64,000 bases of DNA from Petrolisthes cinctipes (taxonomy: Eukaryota > Arthropoda > Malacostraca > Decapoda > Porcellanidae): contig JAWQEG010001539.1 in the NCBI GenBank assembly GCA_033782935.1, positions 62,001 through 126,000 on the forward strand. The letters are read 5' to 3'. Shown piece after piece: positions 1 through 13,561 of the stretch (the stretch's first letter is position 1; each line of letters opens with the position of its first letter). The notes below the pieces were generated by a model. It was not told the origin of the DNA and made no database searches. It was given only the letters and a program-made list of their open reading frames with translations. A program made the translations under genes and the position numbers.

Positions 1-1169
1 TAATCTAAATTGAGGAGAATTAGTTATGTGGTCTTTTGTATTGCACGTGTATACAGTTTCATAATGTAACTTGATTGTATTCCAGGGAAGAATGTCCTAA
101 ACTATTCTGAGATCTTACTTCATTGTTTGGATATCTAACGCTTTTAATCCAACAAGACCCAGGTTCATAATAAGGCATCCTTTGGTAGGTTCATTTTCAG
201 AGAGAAAGACTCGTGGCTCCATGTAATTACCTATTTCAAGATGTCATATCATTGTCTTTCTTGAAGACTTTCAGAAAAGGAATATACAGTATACAGACTC
301 TTATGATCTTTGTAGCCAGTCAGGAAATACAGATGTGTTTTGATGACATCCTTATTAATAAGTGAGGTTGGATTCAAATCCATGTAAAGCTGAGAATTGT
401 GGACAGACAAAAATATTTTCAGCTTGGCAGGTACAAGGTTCTGAAGTCTTTGCAATGTTCAGCCTGGTACTGGTTTTCTAAAGATTGACAGTATTCAGAC
501 TAGAGGGCTGAGGTATTTGATATGATAAGCCTCTTCTCCATATACCCCTTCATAGTCTGTCTTGTCCATGTCTACTTGTGGAAGAATATGATGATTATGA
601 CCATTGTTATTAAGAGGTCTTGCCCTACAGTGTGTTTATTCTACAAGACTGAAATAAAGAGATACTAACAACTGTTCAGTCTTTGCATGTTAAATAGTTT
701 ATATTGTTCAGTATCATAAGGGTCCAAATTTGAGCTCTATCAGTGGTGGTGTTTTTCTTTTATAAATTATGATGCTTAAATAAGCCCAATCTTTTCCTTA
801 TAATAAATCTATATCCATACATATTTCTAAATGTGTACAGTATTATTATTATTTCTGTAGTTTGAAGTTCTATTTTGGTAATGTGTGACATTCATTGCAG
901 TGTTGCAAGATACGGGAAACATTTCAGGTACCAGTAGTACAGTAGTTTATCAGTCATTCCAGTACTATTGAAATGTGTAAAGCTAAACCTGTAGTAAACA
1001 GTTCTATATAGATGTATTACACCATTCTACATTAAAGCTCTACATCACATGCCACCCTACAAACTTCTGAATATAAAGATGCTTTACAACTGTTGCAGTA
1101 TATTATTAGGGTTTGTATTTGTGTACGGTATTATATGTAGACAATTTACAGTATACTGTACAGGTATAT
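1..1169. other. AT-rich DNA, no feature recognised
   Basis: Both strands carry only short open frames without recognisable domains or credible splice context. The stretch holds scattered AT-rich runs and TACAGTA-type words but no repeat that I can match elsewhere in the window. Confidence 0.5.
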
Positions 1170-1558
1170 ATAGCTATCTTATCTGTCTCTAGCGCTGATG
1201 CTTTCCAACATCCGGGAACTCCCCCCAAGCAGGTGGCCATGATAGAAAACACTCCAATTTTCCCTCTTCCAACACTCCTTGCTAAGTCAAGTCCACCTCT
1301 TCTACTTGTGTTTCTCACCCTCACAAACTCTTCCAACCTGTTCACTCAATCTGACTGGTGTTTTTCATCTCCCACCAGGCCCTTCAATATCATTCACATA
1401 CATCATTGTAAGTTTTCTCTCTTGCATTTTCTACACTGCTCCAAACCTTCTGAATTTACTATTATTATATATCACCCTCTCAATCATCTCACACTCAACA
1501 TCCCAACACACACACTCAATACTTTTCCCATCCCACCCCATCTAAAGTGTATGTACAC
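1170..1558 (-). mobile_element. LINE family A, 3' end fragment
   Basis: Read on the minus strand, this matches the C-terminal coding part and 3' end of the LINE at 18765-20700. The shared order is a degenerate TATC tail near 1170-1190, a conserved block near 1200-1240 (on + strand, gggaactc then a ggtggccat-like word), and the RWFGHV-type coding segment around 1420-1450. The reading frame is broken. It is a 5'-truncated, dead copy. Five fragments of this family lie in the window (1170, 10990, 18765, 46236, 49335). Clade assignment (RTE-like) is inferred from the AP-endonuclease and RT motifs of the longer copies. Confidence 0.75.
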
Positions 1559-4480
1559 TTGCCAGCAACAGTAATAATCCACTTTCCCCCTTTTTATTTT
1601 CATCTTTTACTTTCAATTGCTCCCATTAGAGGTCACCACAGTAGATCATGGTCTGCATATATGATTTAGCAGAAAGTGTCAGTATTGAATATTACTGCTA
1701 ATTTATCATAGGATAAATTACTCTTTAAGTACTGCTTTTGTTATTATCAAGAATGAACTAATATTATTGAATATTAGTTGTGTTAGAATAATATATTAAA
1801 TCAGTTTTACTAACATATGTATAGGAACTGTACTGTCCTGGATTTTTATAATAAAAAGTAACATTGAGTTCCCAGGCATTGGTCTTTTTGAGATACTGTA
1901 TAGGATGACGAGTATGGCATTGCAAAGAAATATAATGTGTTATAGAGATGTGCAATTCAATTGCGTAATTACTCATGCAGCTCATAATTGTGTAATTATC
2001 ATGCAGCTCATAAGTGTAATTATTTACAACACTAATTATCATTTAATAAAAACACCACTGAAAGAGTTGGGACTGGAACCCATGCCAGGCTGAGGACTTT
2101 TCTATAAGTTAAAAAGTCATGACACTTTCAGGGTTATCAGTCAAAATTTGAGCTAAGGAAGGATTCCTACTCATTGAGAGACCCAAATACCTTTGGTTTT
2201 TAATATGGTTTATGCAAGTACTGTGTAGTGTATAAAGAACATTGTACCATAGCTCTGAATCATTGGCAATGGCAACATCCATGCCCCATATTACTCCACT
2301 CATGGGTGTAGGAACCTGAGGCTGGGCTACCATGGTCTACTTATTAAAGGAATGGGAAGCCAACCCTTTTTCAGTTGTGGCATTACATGGGAAAAACTTC
2401 TTGGGTACCTCAGAGAACCTTGAACCCTGGCAAGATAGCCAAGTGCCAGACCACTCAGGTGCTAAGGCTCACTATACCATCATGCACCAGTCACCACTGG
2501 CAAACCAACTTGTATGAGTCATTAACTGAGTCTGAATGTCAAGCCTGAGCCAAATATAAGAGAGTCCTCAGCCTAGAATGCGGTCCTGTCTGTGGTCTGT
2601 CTGTGAAACGGTATATCTTGCAACTCTTAAGCAAGTTGTCAGACCAGCACCCATTTGTTAATAATATATCTCTTCCTGTCTTATATATACAGTTCTGTAC
2701 TGAGATAACCTCAGTATAGGTGATCTGTTTTGTGGCACAGATTGGGGAGCCAGTAGCCTCTTAATTTGCTGAGAGCATCTTACCCCATTAATTGTTGATA
2801 CAGCAATATATTAGAGTAGAGTATGTACAGTATTGTACACTCAAGAATGTTCCATTGTATTCTTCGTCTTCCTCAGTACATATAGTTTAGTTTGTTTGTT
2901 TTTTATATGTAGTGTAACATTGTAGTACCTAGGTTGCATTTTCTGCATATAACTTTTTTTAACCTGGTGAAGATGTATTGTTCTTAGATACCATTGCATA
3001 ATGTTACAGTATATGGTATATGATCATTTTCCTCTTATTTCAGATACATTGGCTTAGCATTCAGGTCCACACAGGGCAGTGGTTAGATATTGTTATATAC
3101 TGTATAATGTTTCAGCAGGTGGTGGTCAAGTGGGTTAGAAAGCCTGATCGGGTTGCTTTTCTTCCCTAAATGATCTAGCTAGCGTAGCCCACCATTGGTC
3201 TTTACATCCCATGGTGAAATATATGGGATGCCAAATGCATATACTGTACTTTGAATGCAGTTTGAAAGATATGAAGCAACTGGGGACTGAATAATTTACA
3301 TATAGAGTAAGATCAATTCTATTCACTTCAAAGAGCAGAAGAGTGTTAAAAGTCTGAAGAAAAGTATAAAACAATTAAATCAGTTTCATTCTTTGTCACC
3401 AGGTTAAAAAAAAAAACAGTCTAGATGGGTATACTCCATCTATGCTTCCATTCATGTTTGGATATTTCAATTCATAATGCTAAAGTAATTTATCTTAATT
3501 TCATTTAACATCTATGTACAGTACTATCTAATCATTACAGTTATTTCATGTTTACAATTTTTCTTTACAATGGTATGATTGAAGCAAAGGGAGGTACTGC
3601 ACCTTCTGTTTACAGTAAGGTGGAATATCAGTTAGAACTAAATTATTTTTCCAGTTAAGGCAAAATACCAAAAATTTCATCCATAACAGCCGGTGACAAC
3701 TTTATTTTATTTTATATTTTTTCAGGGAAAGCTGTATTAATGTTGACGTGCTAAAATATATCCGTTAACGTATAATCAGGTTTTAGTTTATGATAATGCT
3801 TAGACTATGATCAGGTAAATTAAAATATGGCAGAAAAATCCCTATGATCCAAGAGTTAGAGATGGGTACAATACTGTTTTACAGAAATTTAAAGCTATAG
3901 CACATGAAAATACTTTTCTGTAAAGTTGTCATACTGCATTGTGCACTTGAGTGATAGTGTTGCAATTTCTCATGTCAAGATATTACAGATGGAGGAAGCT
4001 GCATTATCTATCTCCTTTTGTTTTAATAATACCACTGTTACTGTTTTATTGTTAATGATGATTGCTATTGTTATTAGTATTGTTTATTATTATTGATATT
4101 ATTATTATTATTATTATTATTAGTTTATTATAGAATTATTTTTACTACTGTATTAATATTATTTTTTAGAATGTTTATAATGCATGCTTTTTTAATCAAT
4201 AGAGAATTTAATTGCTCCGAGACACATCTAATCAAGCACCATTGTTGGCTACTGTCATACTTTTTCCTGGTGTTTAGTCTTACATTTGGCAAGATACTGG
4301 GTGATATGGACAGTCATCAGTGCTTACTATCTTGATTCTTCCAATCACTTAATATTTGCTATAATATTTGATAATATGGAGAATGATATACACTGTAAGA
4401 GGTACACACTGTTCTCGTGCAGATTCTCCAGGAAAATTATTCATGGTCCCAGAGGATTCTGATAATGGATCAGTTCCACA
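1559..4480. other. AT-rich intergenic DNA
   Basis: No gene is recognisable. The stretch includes a possible tRNA-derived SINE remnant near 2055-2100, listed separately, and an (ATT)n run near 4090-4130. Confidence 0.45.
2055..2100 (-). repeat. possible tRNA-derived SINE remnant
   Basis: On the minus strand the segment reads CCTGGCATGGGTTCCAGTCC, which resembles a Pol III B box. Near-identical words occur at 6430-6475 and, with a better B box, at 35940-35980. Only the B-box half is visible here, so this is a weak call. Confidence 0.35.
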
Positions 4481-4640
4481 GGCTGATGAGACTGAGGACT
4501 GTATGTAAGGACATCGGTGGTGTTGACAATGGTGTGGTACCGGTTCGATGGCTCCATAGACAAACAACAGAGCCATCGCACTGGTACCACGCCATCGTCA
4601 ACACCACAAACGTTCTTGCATACGGCCCAGAGCATCGTAT
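4480..4640. repeat. foldback hairpin repeat, copy 1
   Basis: The left arm 4501-4554 pairs with the right arm 4570-4623 at about 44 of 54 positions by eye, and weaker pairing continues outward. The 15-nt loop is CATAGACAAACAACA. A second copy at 13783-13925 has the same loop and homologous arms. The structure suits a small foldback MITE. No target duplication is clear. Many arm mismatches are transitions that would still allow G-U pairs in RNA. Confidence 0.8.
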
Positions 4641-7600
4641 CATACGTTTTGAGTGCTGTTTACACAGTGTTAATGTTCAAATAGATTACATTTTTGAAGC
4701 AACATAAACAGTACACATGAATCAGCTAAGCTTCTGTGTTTAATCAGTGAAGTACTGTACTATGTAATGGATTTACTGTACTGTACATGTATATGCTTTG
4801 TGGAGATATGTTCATTATTATTTATTTGATTATTATTTTCTGAGAAGAGGCATGGATTTTAACCCTCTCAGTGTGCTTAAGGCGACTTTTCTGTTTGAGT
4901 AGCATAAAGTTGTATTCACCAGGACAAAGTCATTATTGCATATAGTTCATCATGCATAAAAGGTTAAAGTTTACAGAACTAGATTTTTACCTTGTCACCT
5001 ATTCCCAACATTGTGTAGACTGTTCATTTAATGCTTCCAGCCTTATAGTGTAATCAACAACACACATGAGGTGTCCCACATTTCCATGCTTTCATTTGTA
5101 TGAGTGTCTCATATCAAAGCAAAACATTGACATTCTTGAATCATCATAGAGAGGCATGGATGTTTGTTGAGTTGTGTCTTGGAATTCCTTCATTAATCAA
5201 GATCCATATGGATGATCTCACACTCTTATTAAAACCCACAGATAATGAGAGAGACATAGCAGCAAGTGTGCGTTTCTGCTGGTGAAAACCCTGGCTGAGC
5301 TCACCCTGTCCACCCTACCAGTGGGGATATACTGTAGTAAGTTCAGGCCCTGGTGTGTTTGGACCACTTGTGAGTATGGCCCACATTGGGTTAGACCCAG
5401 CTGGCCCAGGCATTTGTTTGTTTGGCAGTCTTTGCAACAACTTGGATGAAAGTTCAGGTGGATTCAACAAGTGGGTAATATGTTGTTGGTGAATTGTAGT
5501 TTAACAAATATTTGAAGCTCTTCTAATATACAAACCATGTTATAAAAGTGATCTGTTTTGTATAAATGTGGAAGAATCAGTGGCTTTAAATATGCCAATA
5601 TAATTTTACCCTCTAAAGTGAAGATAGCTCACACTAGTAGATAAAATACATGTGTTATACTATAGAAGAATATTGTGGTGTAAAAACAGTAGGAAATATA
5701 ATTTTCATCTACCTGTGTGGATTTTCTTCACTTAAGTGGTCATGTGGCATTGATTCTTCCTTCAGAATGAAAGACAATTGGCTGCTCGTCAGTTATTTGG
5801 GCAAAATTTTTCTGTTGCTGTTTCACTGCTACCTCAGCACAGTTTGCCGAGGCCAATAAATAGGTCAGTAATAGATTCCCTTCAGATAGTGTTATTTTCT
5901 GTGGCTACTGAAAGTAAAGTTTAAGAATTGAAGCAAGGTTTGCCATCATGAAAACTATTATGCTAATTTCCAGTATGAGGAAGTGAGAAGCAACGAGCTT
6001 CTAAGACCTCTGCTACAGTATCAGGTCTTATAATGGAGGGGGCTTGGCCCAATCTACTGCAGATCCAACCCATTGGCCCGAACTCAGCCAGGTCCAAAGT
6101 TACCAGATACCTAGCAGACCAGCATTAAATCAAGAAGACAATTGTGTGTGTGTGTGTACAAGCTAGCAAGTGTGCATGTGTTGTGCTGCTCCCACACATG
6201 TAAACAAACGTTCCCAGTATAACTCGAGTACTGTTAAAATATTTGACATAAACTTTCCAATAACATACTTAGATATTGATTGTTTTGGTTATTACAGTAT
6301 ATTGTCATTGTTTTAATCATTTGTTCTACTTCAATCTAAGCAAGGTTTTAAAAATATTATTGAACTGTAGCAAATTAGACTTACACCACAGTACATACAA
6401 ATTACAGATTTGTATCTTAGGCACCACCAACAAACTTGAGACTGGAACCCATGCCAGATTGAATATCTCAAACCCTTTAGAGTCATACCAAATATACGAA
6501 GGTTTGCAGTACTCATTCTGGCTTGGTTTAATATTTTAGCTTTGTCAGTGTTTTTTATATGCCAGTGATGTTGTATGGAAGTACAGTATAGCACAGGATC
6601 CATATAAGCAAGTGACAAGTAAAAGGAATTTTTATCACTATGGTTTAAATTAATATCATATAAAAATGCAGTAATAGTTACCCGGGTATATACTGCTGCA
6701 TTATATATGTGCAAATTGTTAAGGTTCAGTTTATATAGGTAATGTGAGGCATCAGCATAATTGTTGAAGAAAATGGACTGTATCTAGAAAGGAGGTAAAG
6801 CAGATTGTGTTAGGTCAATTAATATGGCCAGATTGGTAAAAGGATTAATTTTAAACCTAATTGGCATCATTTAGGATCATTACAGTATTATGATTGTTAA
6901 ATGCATTACTGTATTGTAATCTGTTTACTGTACAGTAGTAGTATTGCTAAAGCAAGAGGGCTATATGCAACACATATGCAAGAGATGGCATGGGTTAATA
7001 ATAACTGGTGCAGTGAAGTTCAGTGGTTCCATTTATAGTATAGTATGTTGAACCATCATATCAGACATAGCCATTATTTATCCCATGACATTCTTTGTAT
7101 TTCACCTATAGAGCTGGAAATATCAAAGTGATTCCTGAATATTAGCATAATGTGCATGGATTGATTCTGGATAGTAGAGAAAATTGACAATCTGTATTGT
7201 ACTTATGGTGTTGGTACTTAGACTGAAGGAAGGATTAAGATATTAATGAAAAAAAATTTGAGTTAATTTTTAAGATATTTTCTTGGTGTTACTAATCTTA
7301 CCAAAAGCTCCTTGATTATGTATGGCAGATCATAAAGTCACTGTATCTAATTTAGTGAAATGTTAATATCTATGGGTACAGTCCTTTGTAAATAAGAATA
7401 CAGTACAGTATTGAAATTATAAAATTGGGTGGGTATGCATAGTTACTAATAACCATATGAATTCTCCTCCGACACCTTTAGTTAAGAATTGACATATTGG
7501 TGAACTAAAAGGCAGTTCATAATGAATAATTGCAAAAAATTGAATACTTCAGTGTTGATGTGATGAATTGAAGTGCTGAATTTCTTAATTTCTTGAACAG

Positions 7601-8430
7601 TACCGGCAATTCATTCTTATTCATGCCATTCAAGAGTGTTATTATGGGAAAAGGTTGTGAGGGAAAATTGTAAGAGGTGCATAAAAATCAACCAACCTGT
7701 AGACTCTTCTACCATGTTCTGTTGTTTGGAATTTTCCAGAAGGGAGGGAGTAATCAGTGATATTGGATTATTAATTATTGGTTAGTTCATTAACATCTCA
7801 TTGTACACCAACTAATGAGTCAACAATAATTATTCAAAACACTATAGGACATTGTACAGTACATAAGGAAAGATGCTGGACAAGAATGTTGCTGTATATT
7901 GTAAATGTTTCTCAAGATATCTGTTATATAAGAAGATTCATGTTAGTGAAATGTTGGTAAGAAGTGTGTAATTTCTCCATTTTATTCTTTTTCAGGTAAT
8001 GAATTGTGTACATATTACAGTTTTCAGAAGTAATTTTTATTTTGTTATATTTTCCAGTTACTTAACAGATCAAAGCGTGCTGTCAGAACTTTACACTGTA
8101 CTGTACAGTATTAGTTTTATTCTTTTTATCAATGCATGTGTTTGTTTCATGGTATGATAATAGTATGTGATTATACACTTCCAAATTTATAAGAGGTAAG
8201 AATGAATCTACAACAGCCTACTGTACACTTATTGGTATCTGAGGTACTGGTACTTTGTTATGTTGTGGAAAACAAACACCATTTGATGAGAGGCCTTTTG
8301 ACAGTTTCACTATTGCTGCTTCTGGTTAAAGGTCAGTTATGTAGTCAACTGAAATTATGGTACTGTCCAGTATTTAAAAAACAAAGGGGAAATTTTGCAC
8401 CATCCCTTCATAGTGAAGCATACCAATTTG
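4640..8430. other. AT-rich intergenic DNA
   Basis: No gene or complete element is recognised. A short tRNA-like SINE remnant at 6425-6475 is listed separately. A short TG run lies near 6144. Confidence 0.45.
6425..6475 (-). repeat. possible tRNA-derived SINE remnant
   Basis: The minus strand reads TCTGGCATGGGTTCCAGTCT, matching the B-box-like segment at 2055-2100. No A box or tail can be delimited. Confidence 0.3.
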
Positions 8431-8574
8431 GTTGTTGGAGAAATAACACTTACATTATGAAGATTAATAGTGCATCTGTGTGCACTCACAATGGGATGGT
8501 TTGTTGTTGGAGAAATAACACTTACATTATGAAGATTAATAGTGCATCTGTGTGCACTCACAATGGGATGGTTT
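8431..8574. repeat. perfect 72-bp tandem duplication
   Basis: Unit 8431-8502 is repeated without a mismatch at 8503-8574. The unit starts GTTGTTGGAGAAATAACACT. The period is 72 nt, a multiple of three, so any frame through it shows a repeated peptide block; no protein function is implied. Perfect identity indicates a recent duplication, a copy-number polymorphism or an assembly artefact. Confidence 0.95.
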
Positions 8575-10990
8575 GCTTATTTATATATGGCTGCAAAATG
8601 AAAGGAAGGTGCCATATTTCAATTAGATTTATAAATACAGTACATACCATTTGATATAGAAAACATGTTTTAAGCTTGAAGAGGTAATGATAAAACATTG
8701 TCAAGAATATCTCATCTTCAGATCATGTTTATTCTCTACAATCTGCCTATAAATTGTACATTCTCCAGAGTTGTGCTGGAAATGATGAGTAATTATTAAG
8801 TGTTGGTTGTATTACTAGAAGTAAGTTGTTTCCTATATTGTTAAATGTTTAAAAGGACTTGTACAGTTTATTGTTTTTTTGTAGCATATGCACTAGTTAC
8901 TTGCTGTAAAGATTTAACATTATACTTTGAAGGAAATACTGTTATTCAAGGTAAAGAGACAATACCAGTGTATGAGGTGTTCCTAACAGTATTGAAAGCC
9001 TCATCAAATGAGTAAACCTTCATTATATCCTATAATCCCAATACGTAGTTGTGTAGAAGAGTTCTGTTATTGTTCCCTGCACCAAATTATTTGCTAGTAT
9101 CCCAGACAAAGGTAACCTGTGGTTTAGAAAACTCCATTTGATGGAAAAACTCTACATAGGATGTGCTATTATATCAACATGTCCTCTAAGTAGACTAAAA
9201 GGGGCATATGGAAAGATCTTATACATGTTATGAATGGATATATTATATAACACTGAAGAGCTGTTAAAATTGCATTATATTATGGTAGGATACTAAATGC
9301 AACTATAATGGTCTCCCTGTAATAGTACTTTAAGGAATACTAGGTAGAATATTATTGCATTATATATTGTTAGGGTATATGTACAACTTAACATAGTCTC
9401 CCTGTAATAGTAGTTCAAAATACCTGATCTAGTAACATAAGAAAAAATACTCAAGTTAAATTTAAAAGTTTATGAGTAATTATAATAAGATGTGAATGCA
9501 ACACACCCTTAAGCTCTTTGTGTTAAGTATTCAAAAATCAAATATATGAAGACAACAGATCATTCAAATGTACTTTGGTTTTCTGTTTGAGTATAATATC
9601 TCTATATATATATAAAGTATTATTTAATAAAGCAACTGATCAGGCTGAAGGTACTCAAGTTTTCCCTTTAAGTCTAATAAGAATAAGTTTGTGTATGAGT
9701 AGAGTACAGTACAGTACTGTACTGTACATTAAGTAACCTTAAATGATGAGTCTGCAAGTTTTAATTCAGTTTTCTCTAAAGGTATCATGAGTACAGTACT
9801 GTATATTTAATCTTTGATGTGAGTATTTATGTTGTGTCTTTACTCATATCCAGAAGATGTCACAGTTAACATGCAGAACAATTTAACAATCTCGGTTAGA
9901 GGATCTGTTACTTTCTCATTCTTTACATAGTTGTATTTTTTGCACTTGGTATGGTATTAGTAAGTAGTTGGCAGGTATAGTTGCGAAACTATATTCTACC
10001 CCACATTTGTATGGAATGAGGAGATACCTGACAACTTTCTCTGAATGGGAAGCAGCTCATACGAAGTTCAATAAATGAACCACTCATGAACTCCAGAGTT
10101 TGTGTGTTAAATTACGTGTGAAATAACATGAGTATTCATCAATACTGTATTACTTGATTAAGATTACGATTTTTACATAGCAAAGAAAAAATACTGAATA
10201 AATGTTTGAGACGGTGATTTCACACACTCTTTACTTGACTGGAGTTAATGGGTGTTTCATTCATTGAGATTCGTATGTGCTGCTTTCCACTCAAAGTGAG
10301 TTGCCAGGTATTTCCACATGCCTTACAAATGTGGGGCAGAATATTGTTCCGCAACTGTACAGTACCGACATGCAGTTATATGGCGTTGTCCATGATAAGG
10401 TGTATTATGTTGCCCACTTAATATGTTTTTCTGGCGTGCCATAAATTTAGCCTTTTTGCTACACAAAGATAATGTAAGTCAATTTGAAGTTTTGCAGAAG
10501 TAGTCCTGTTTGTCACAATATAAGTGTTGCCAGGCTCTGTAGACTGATTCCATAACTTTGAGGAGGATGAAAGTGCTTATGAGTAATTAGAGAACAGATT
10601 GAAAAAATAGGTATGTACCATGCATTAATGATAGGGATAAAGCACTCCATTAAAATCTTTCCCTACTCAAAGCCATCGTGTGCATGCAGTTTACACTCAC
10701 ATAGCCCATTTTTTAAATGTATAGGTGATTAATATGAGATTTACATTGCTTCTATTTTAAATTAATCTGCCTAAAAAAATTAAATAATGCTAATATATTG
10801 TATATGGCAAAAATGCAGAACAGTGTAATATATCGGTAACTAATTTGCATATACTGTATAGGATGCCCTTCAAATATTGGTGATCATTTAATACTGGAAG
10901 AGATAAATGTTTGTGTACAGCACAATGTAATTGTGTTTATACCAATACATCTTAAACCTGCATCAACTATTGTCAGGAAATATTAACATT
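8575..10990. other. AT-rich intergenic DNA
   Basis: No gene is recognised. A clustered palindromic run of GTAC/TACAGTA words sits at 9700-9727. Confidence 0.45.
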
Positions 10991-12102
10991 GTATTTCAGG
11001 ATTGGAGAAGGCATATGACAAAGTCGGTAGAGAAGGTCTGTGGAAAGCACTGAGAATATATGGAGTGGTTGGAAAGTTGATGGAGACAGTGAAGAGCTTG
11101 TATGAGGGTGCAAGAGTGGCAGTCTGGGTGGAGAGTGAGCAGAGTGAATTCTTTAATTTGAATGTTGGGTTGAAACAAGGGTGTGTGATGTCCCCATGGT
11201 TGTTCAGTGATTATATGGATAGAGTCATGAAGGAAATACAGGGAAGAGCAGTGGATGTTGGTGAACCTCTAGGGTAGGGAGTGAGTGGAAGATGCCTGTG
11301 CTGCTGTTTGCTGATGATACATTTCTGTTGAGTGATGATGAATGGGAGTTGCATAGTTTGGTGAATAAGTTTGAAGATGTGCAAAAAATGGAACCTGAAA
11401 GTAAATGTGGTGAAGAGCAAAGTTATGGTCTTTGAAAGGGTTGCAGCCACAGGCTGTGAGGTGAGGTTGAATGATCAGGTTATGGAGAATGTCAGCTCAT
11501 TTAAGTATTTAGGCAGTGTGATGAGTAAATATGGGAGTTTAGAGAATGAGGTAGGGGAGAGGGTACAACAGGGGAAGAAGGTTATAGGAATGCTGAAAGC
11601 AGTGACAAGGAATAGGGGGATGAGTATGGAAGTGAAAAAGACTTTACATGAAAGTGTAGTAATCCCGACACATGTGTATGGGAACGAAGCGTGGACGATG
11701 ACGGAGAGACAAATCAAAGAGTGAGAGAGGTGGAAACGAGTTACCTGAAAAGTGCGTGAGGAGTAACATGGAGTGATAGATTAACGAATGAAGTAGTATG
11801 TGAGCAATGTGGTGTGGATGTGGATGTGCTGGAGAGTGTGAAAAGGAACACCTTGAGGTGGTTCGGTCATGTGGAGCGAGAGGTCGGTTAAAAAAGTCTA
11901 CAAAAGGGAGGTGGAGGGACGGAGGGGAAGAAGCAGACCGAGAGTGAGGTGGAAGGATGGAGTTGAGAGGTATATGAGTGAGAGTGGCATTGGGTGGGAG
12001 GAGGAATGCCAGTTGATGGGGGACAGGTGTGTGGAAGTGATTCATTTGTGGCCACCCCCTTCAGGGATTGAGGCATCTGGCAATAGATAGATTGATAGAA
12101 TT
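10991..12102 (+). mobile_element. LINE family A, 5'-truncated reverse transcriptase
   Basis: The copy opens inside the RT domain with the motif LEKAYDKVGREGLW. It continues through a GLKQGCVMSPWLF block, an RT catalytic region around 11305-11330 (FADD-like, frame-shifted), FKYLGSV near 11500 and the C-terminal RWFGHVER region near 11855. Several frameshifts and stops separate these motifs, so it cannot code. It ends in a short GATAGA-type tail at 12085-12102. The missing endonuclease and tail fit target-primed reverse transcription with 5' truncation. It lies about 4 kb upstream of WDR81 exon 1. Confidence 0.88.
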
Positions 12103-12390
12103 TATACTATTTAAAATCAATTAACCAGAAATATTTAGGAATTGTAAATTGTTTACCATTATAGATACAGAGTGGATTTCCATTACAGGGATGGACTATG
12201 TCAGTGTTACCTGAAAATTATCGGGTATTAAGTTATTGAATAGAGTATACATTGCCATTTAATTATTCTGTCGCCACATATATCTCGTGTCTTAATGTGT
12301 AAATTGTTACAGGAAACAAGAATGCTTTGTTTCACTATTTCAAATAAATAGTCTAGTACCTTTGCCCTGTTGTTTTCCTCACCATATGTT

Positions 12391-13150
12391 GTTGAAGTTC
12401 CTCAAGCTGTCTGACCAAGCAGCCCTAAGCCCCTGAGGAAGGCCATGGCCTGAACTGGGGTTTCTCAGTGCTCTGAAAGAGTGTATGTTGTGTTGTTGTT
12501 GTTGTTGATGTTCTCCCGGGGCAGAATGGCCTCCTGCCCCACAGACCCCTGGTACACTCTGATTGCAGTGAAAAAACAAATTAAAATAAAGGAGGGGCTG
12601 GCCCTATATGCCTGGGCTACCAAAGCACATCCCAGGGAAATGGGACCAGGGAGTCTGGGGGCCTCTGACTACCAGGGAGATTGGGGGGAAGGTCTTTGAT
12701 TCCACAGACAGTGCTGTGGGCCCAAGTCCACGTTACCACGAGCTATACAAGTGGGGCAGCACCTTCCACGAGACCAGCCCTGAAGGGACCATAAGGGGGA
12801 GGGAGTTTACACTGCTTCATGCAAAGGGAAATGCACCCCCGTGTGCTGGCTGTCCACACAGCAGTGAAAAAAAAAAAAAAATACACCATGTGGATTTTTA
12901 ATCCATGTGTGCAGATCTCGTCAAATCAACTAGAAAATTACCAAATCCTACAACAATCTTTATTCTAGCCCTGTGGAGGATGACTAATATTCACAGAGAA
13001 TAAAGTCAGCCCCCCCTGGGCAGATGTATGTTGTGTTGGTGATTGTGGTTGTGTGCATTGCAGTATTCCATAATGTGTTTATTTAATAGAGTGAGGTGTT
13101 ATGTTGCATGTTGCATCCTGGACAGGCATCCACAATGGCTCTGCTGGGTT
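12391..13150 (-). mobile_element. LINE family D 3' end, split by a retroposon
   Basis: The minus strand of 13026-13150 followed by 12391-12495 matches the 3' end of the jockey/CR1-like LINE at 42030-42245: the [20 protein letters not shown] coding end, then the LLGQTA block and a (CAA)n tail. The two halves are separated by a 529-bp insertion at 12496-13024. The insertion is flanked by the same 14 bases (TGTATGTTGTGTTG) at 12482-12495 and 13025-13038. Confidence 0.85.
12496..13024 (-). mobile_element. retroposon E, copy 1 (SINE-like)
   Basis: This 529-bp insertion lies between 14-bp direct repeats inside a LINE D fragment. On the minus strand it ends in CCCCGGGAGAACATC followed by CAA repeats, the same tail type as LINE D. 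It carries an internal poly(T/A) block near 12868-12882. A homologue lies at 27812-28390 in the other orientation. I see no RT, no open frame shared by both copies and no convincing Pol III A and B boxes. It is therefore non-autonomous and of unknown origin, probably mobilised by LINE D machinery (inference from the shared tail). Confidence 0.85.
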
Positions 13151-13499
13151 TTCCTGACATCACCAGGGGCGTGGAGTATAACAATCTATATATTTTTTTT
13201 TTTTCTTTTTTGTAATCTCTTACTGCCAATGAATTACTGGTATTGATGATCTTGCAGTCTTTTTTTCTACAATTATATCATGTTTTAAAGGTGAAATATG
13301 GTTCTGTTTTGTTACATTACCAACAGTACGAAATACAGTACTGTACAGTACATGTCTCGTTAACTGTATTTAATTAATTAATTGACAACTCTTCATGACC
13401 CAAAATAAACGAGCGAGAAGTAGACATGTAATGAAAGGTGTTTGTGGAGCCAGGCATCATTCAGTTCTCCGTAAAAATGTGTTAATTATATGTTACAAT

Positions 13500-13561
13500 G
13501 TTATTAATATTATACTATGGATACTATTATATTATGTTATTAATATTATACTATGGATACC
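13500..13561. repeat. 36-bp partial tandem repeat
   Basis: GTTATTAATATTATACTATG starts at 13500 and again at 13536. The second copy is incomplete. Confidence 0.85.

Noticed and set aside
8202..8654. 150-residue frame with a repeated peptide block
   Set aside because: The repetition comes from the 72-bp tandem duplication. There is no domain, splice context or similarity.
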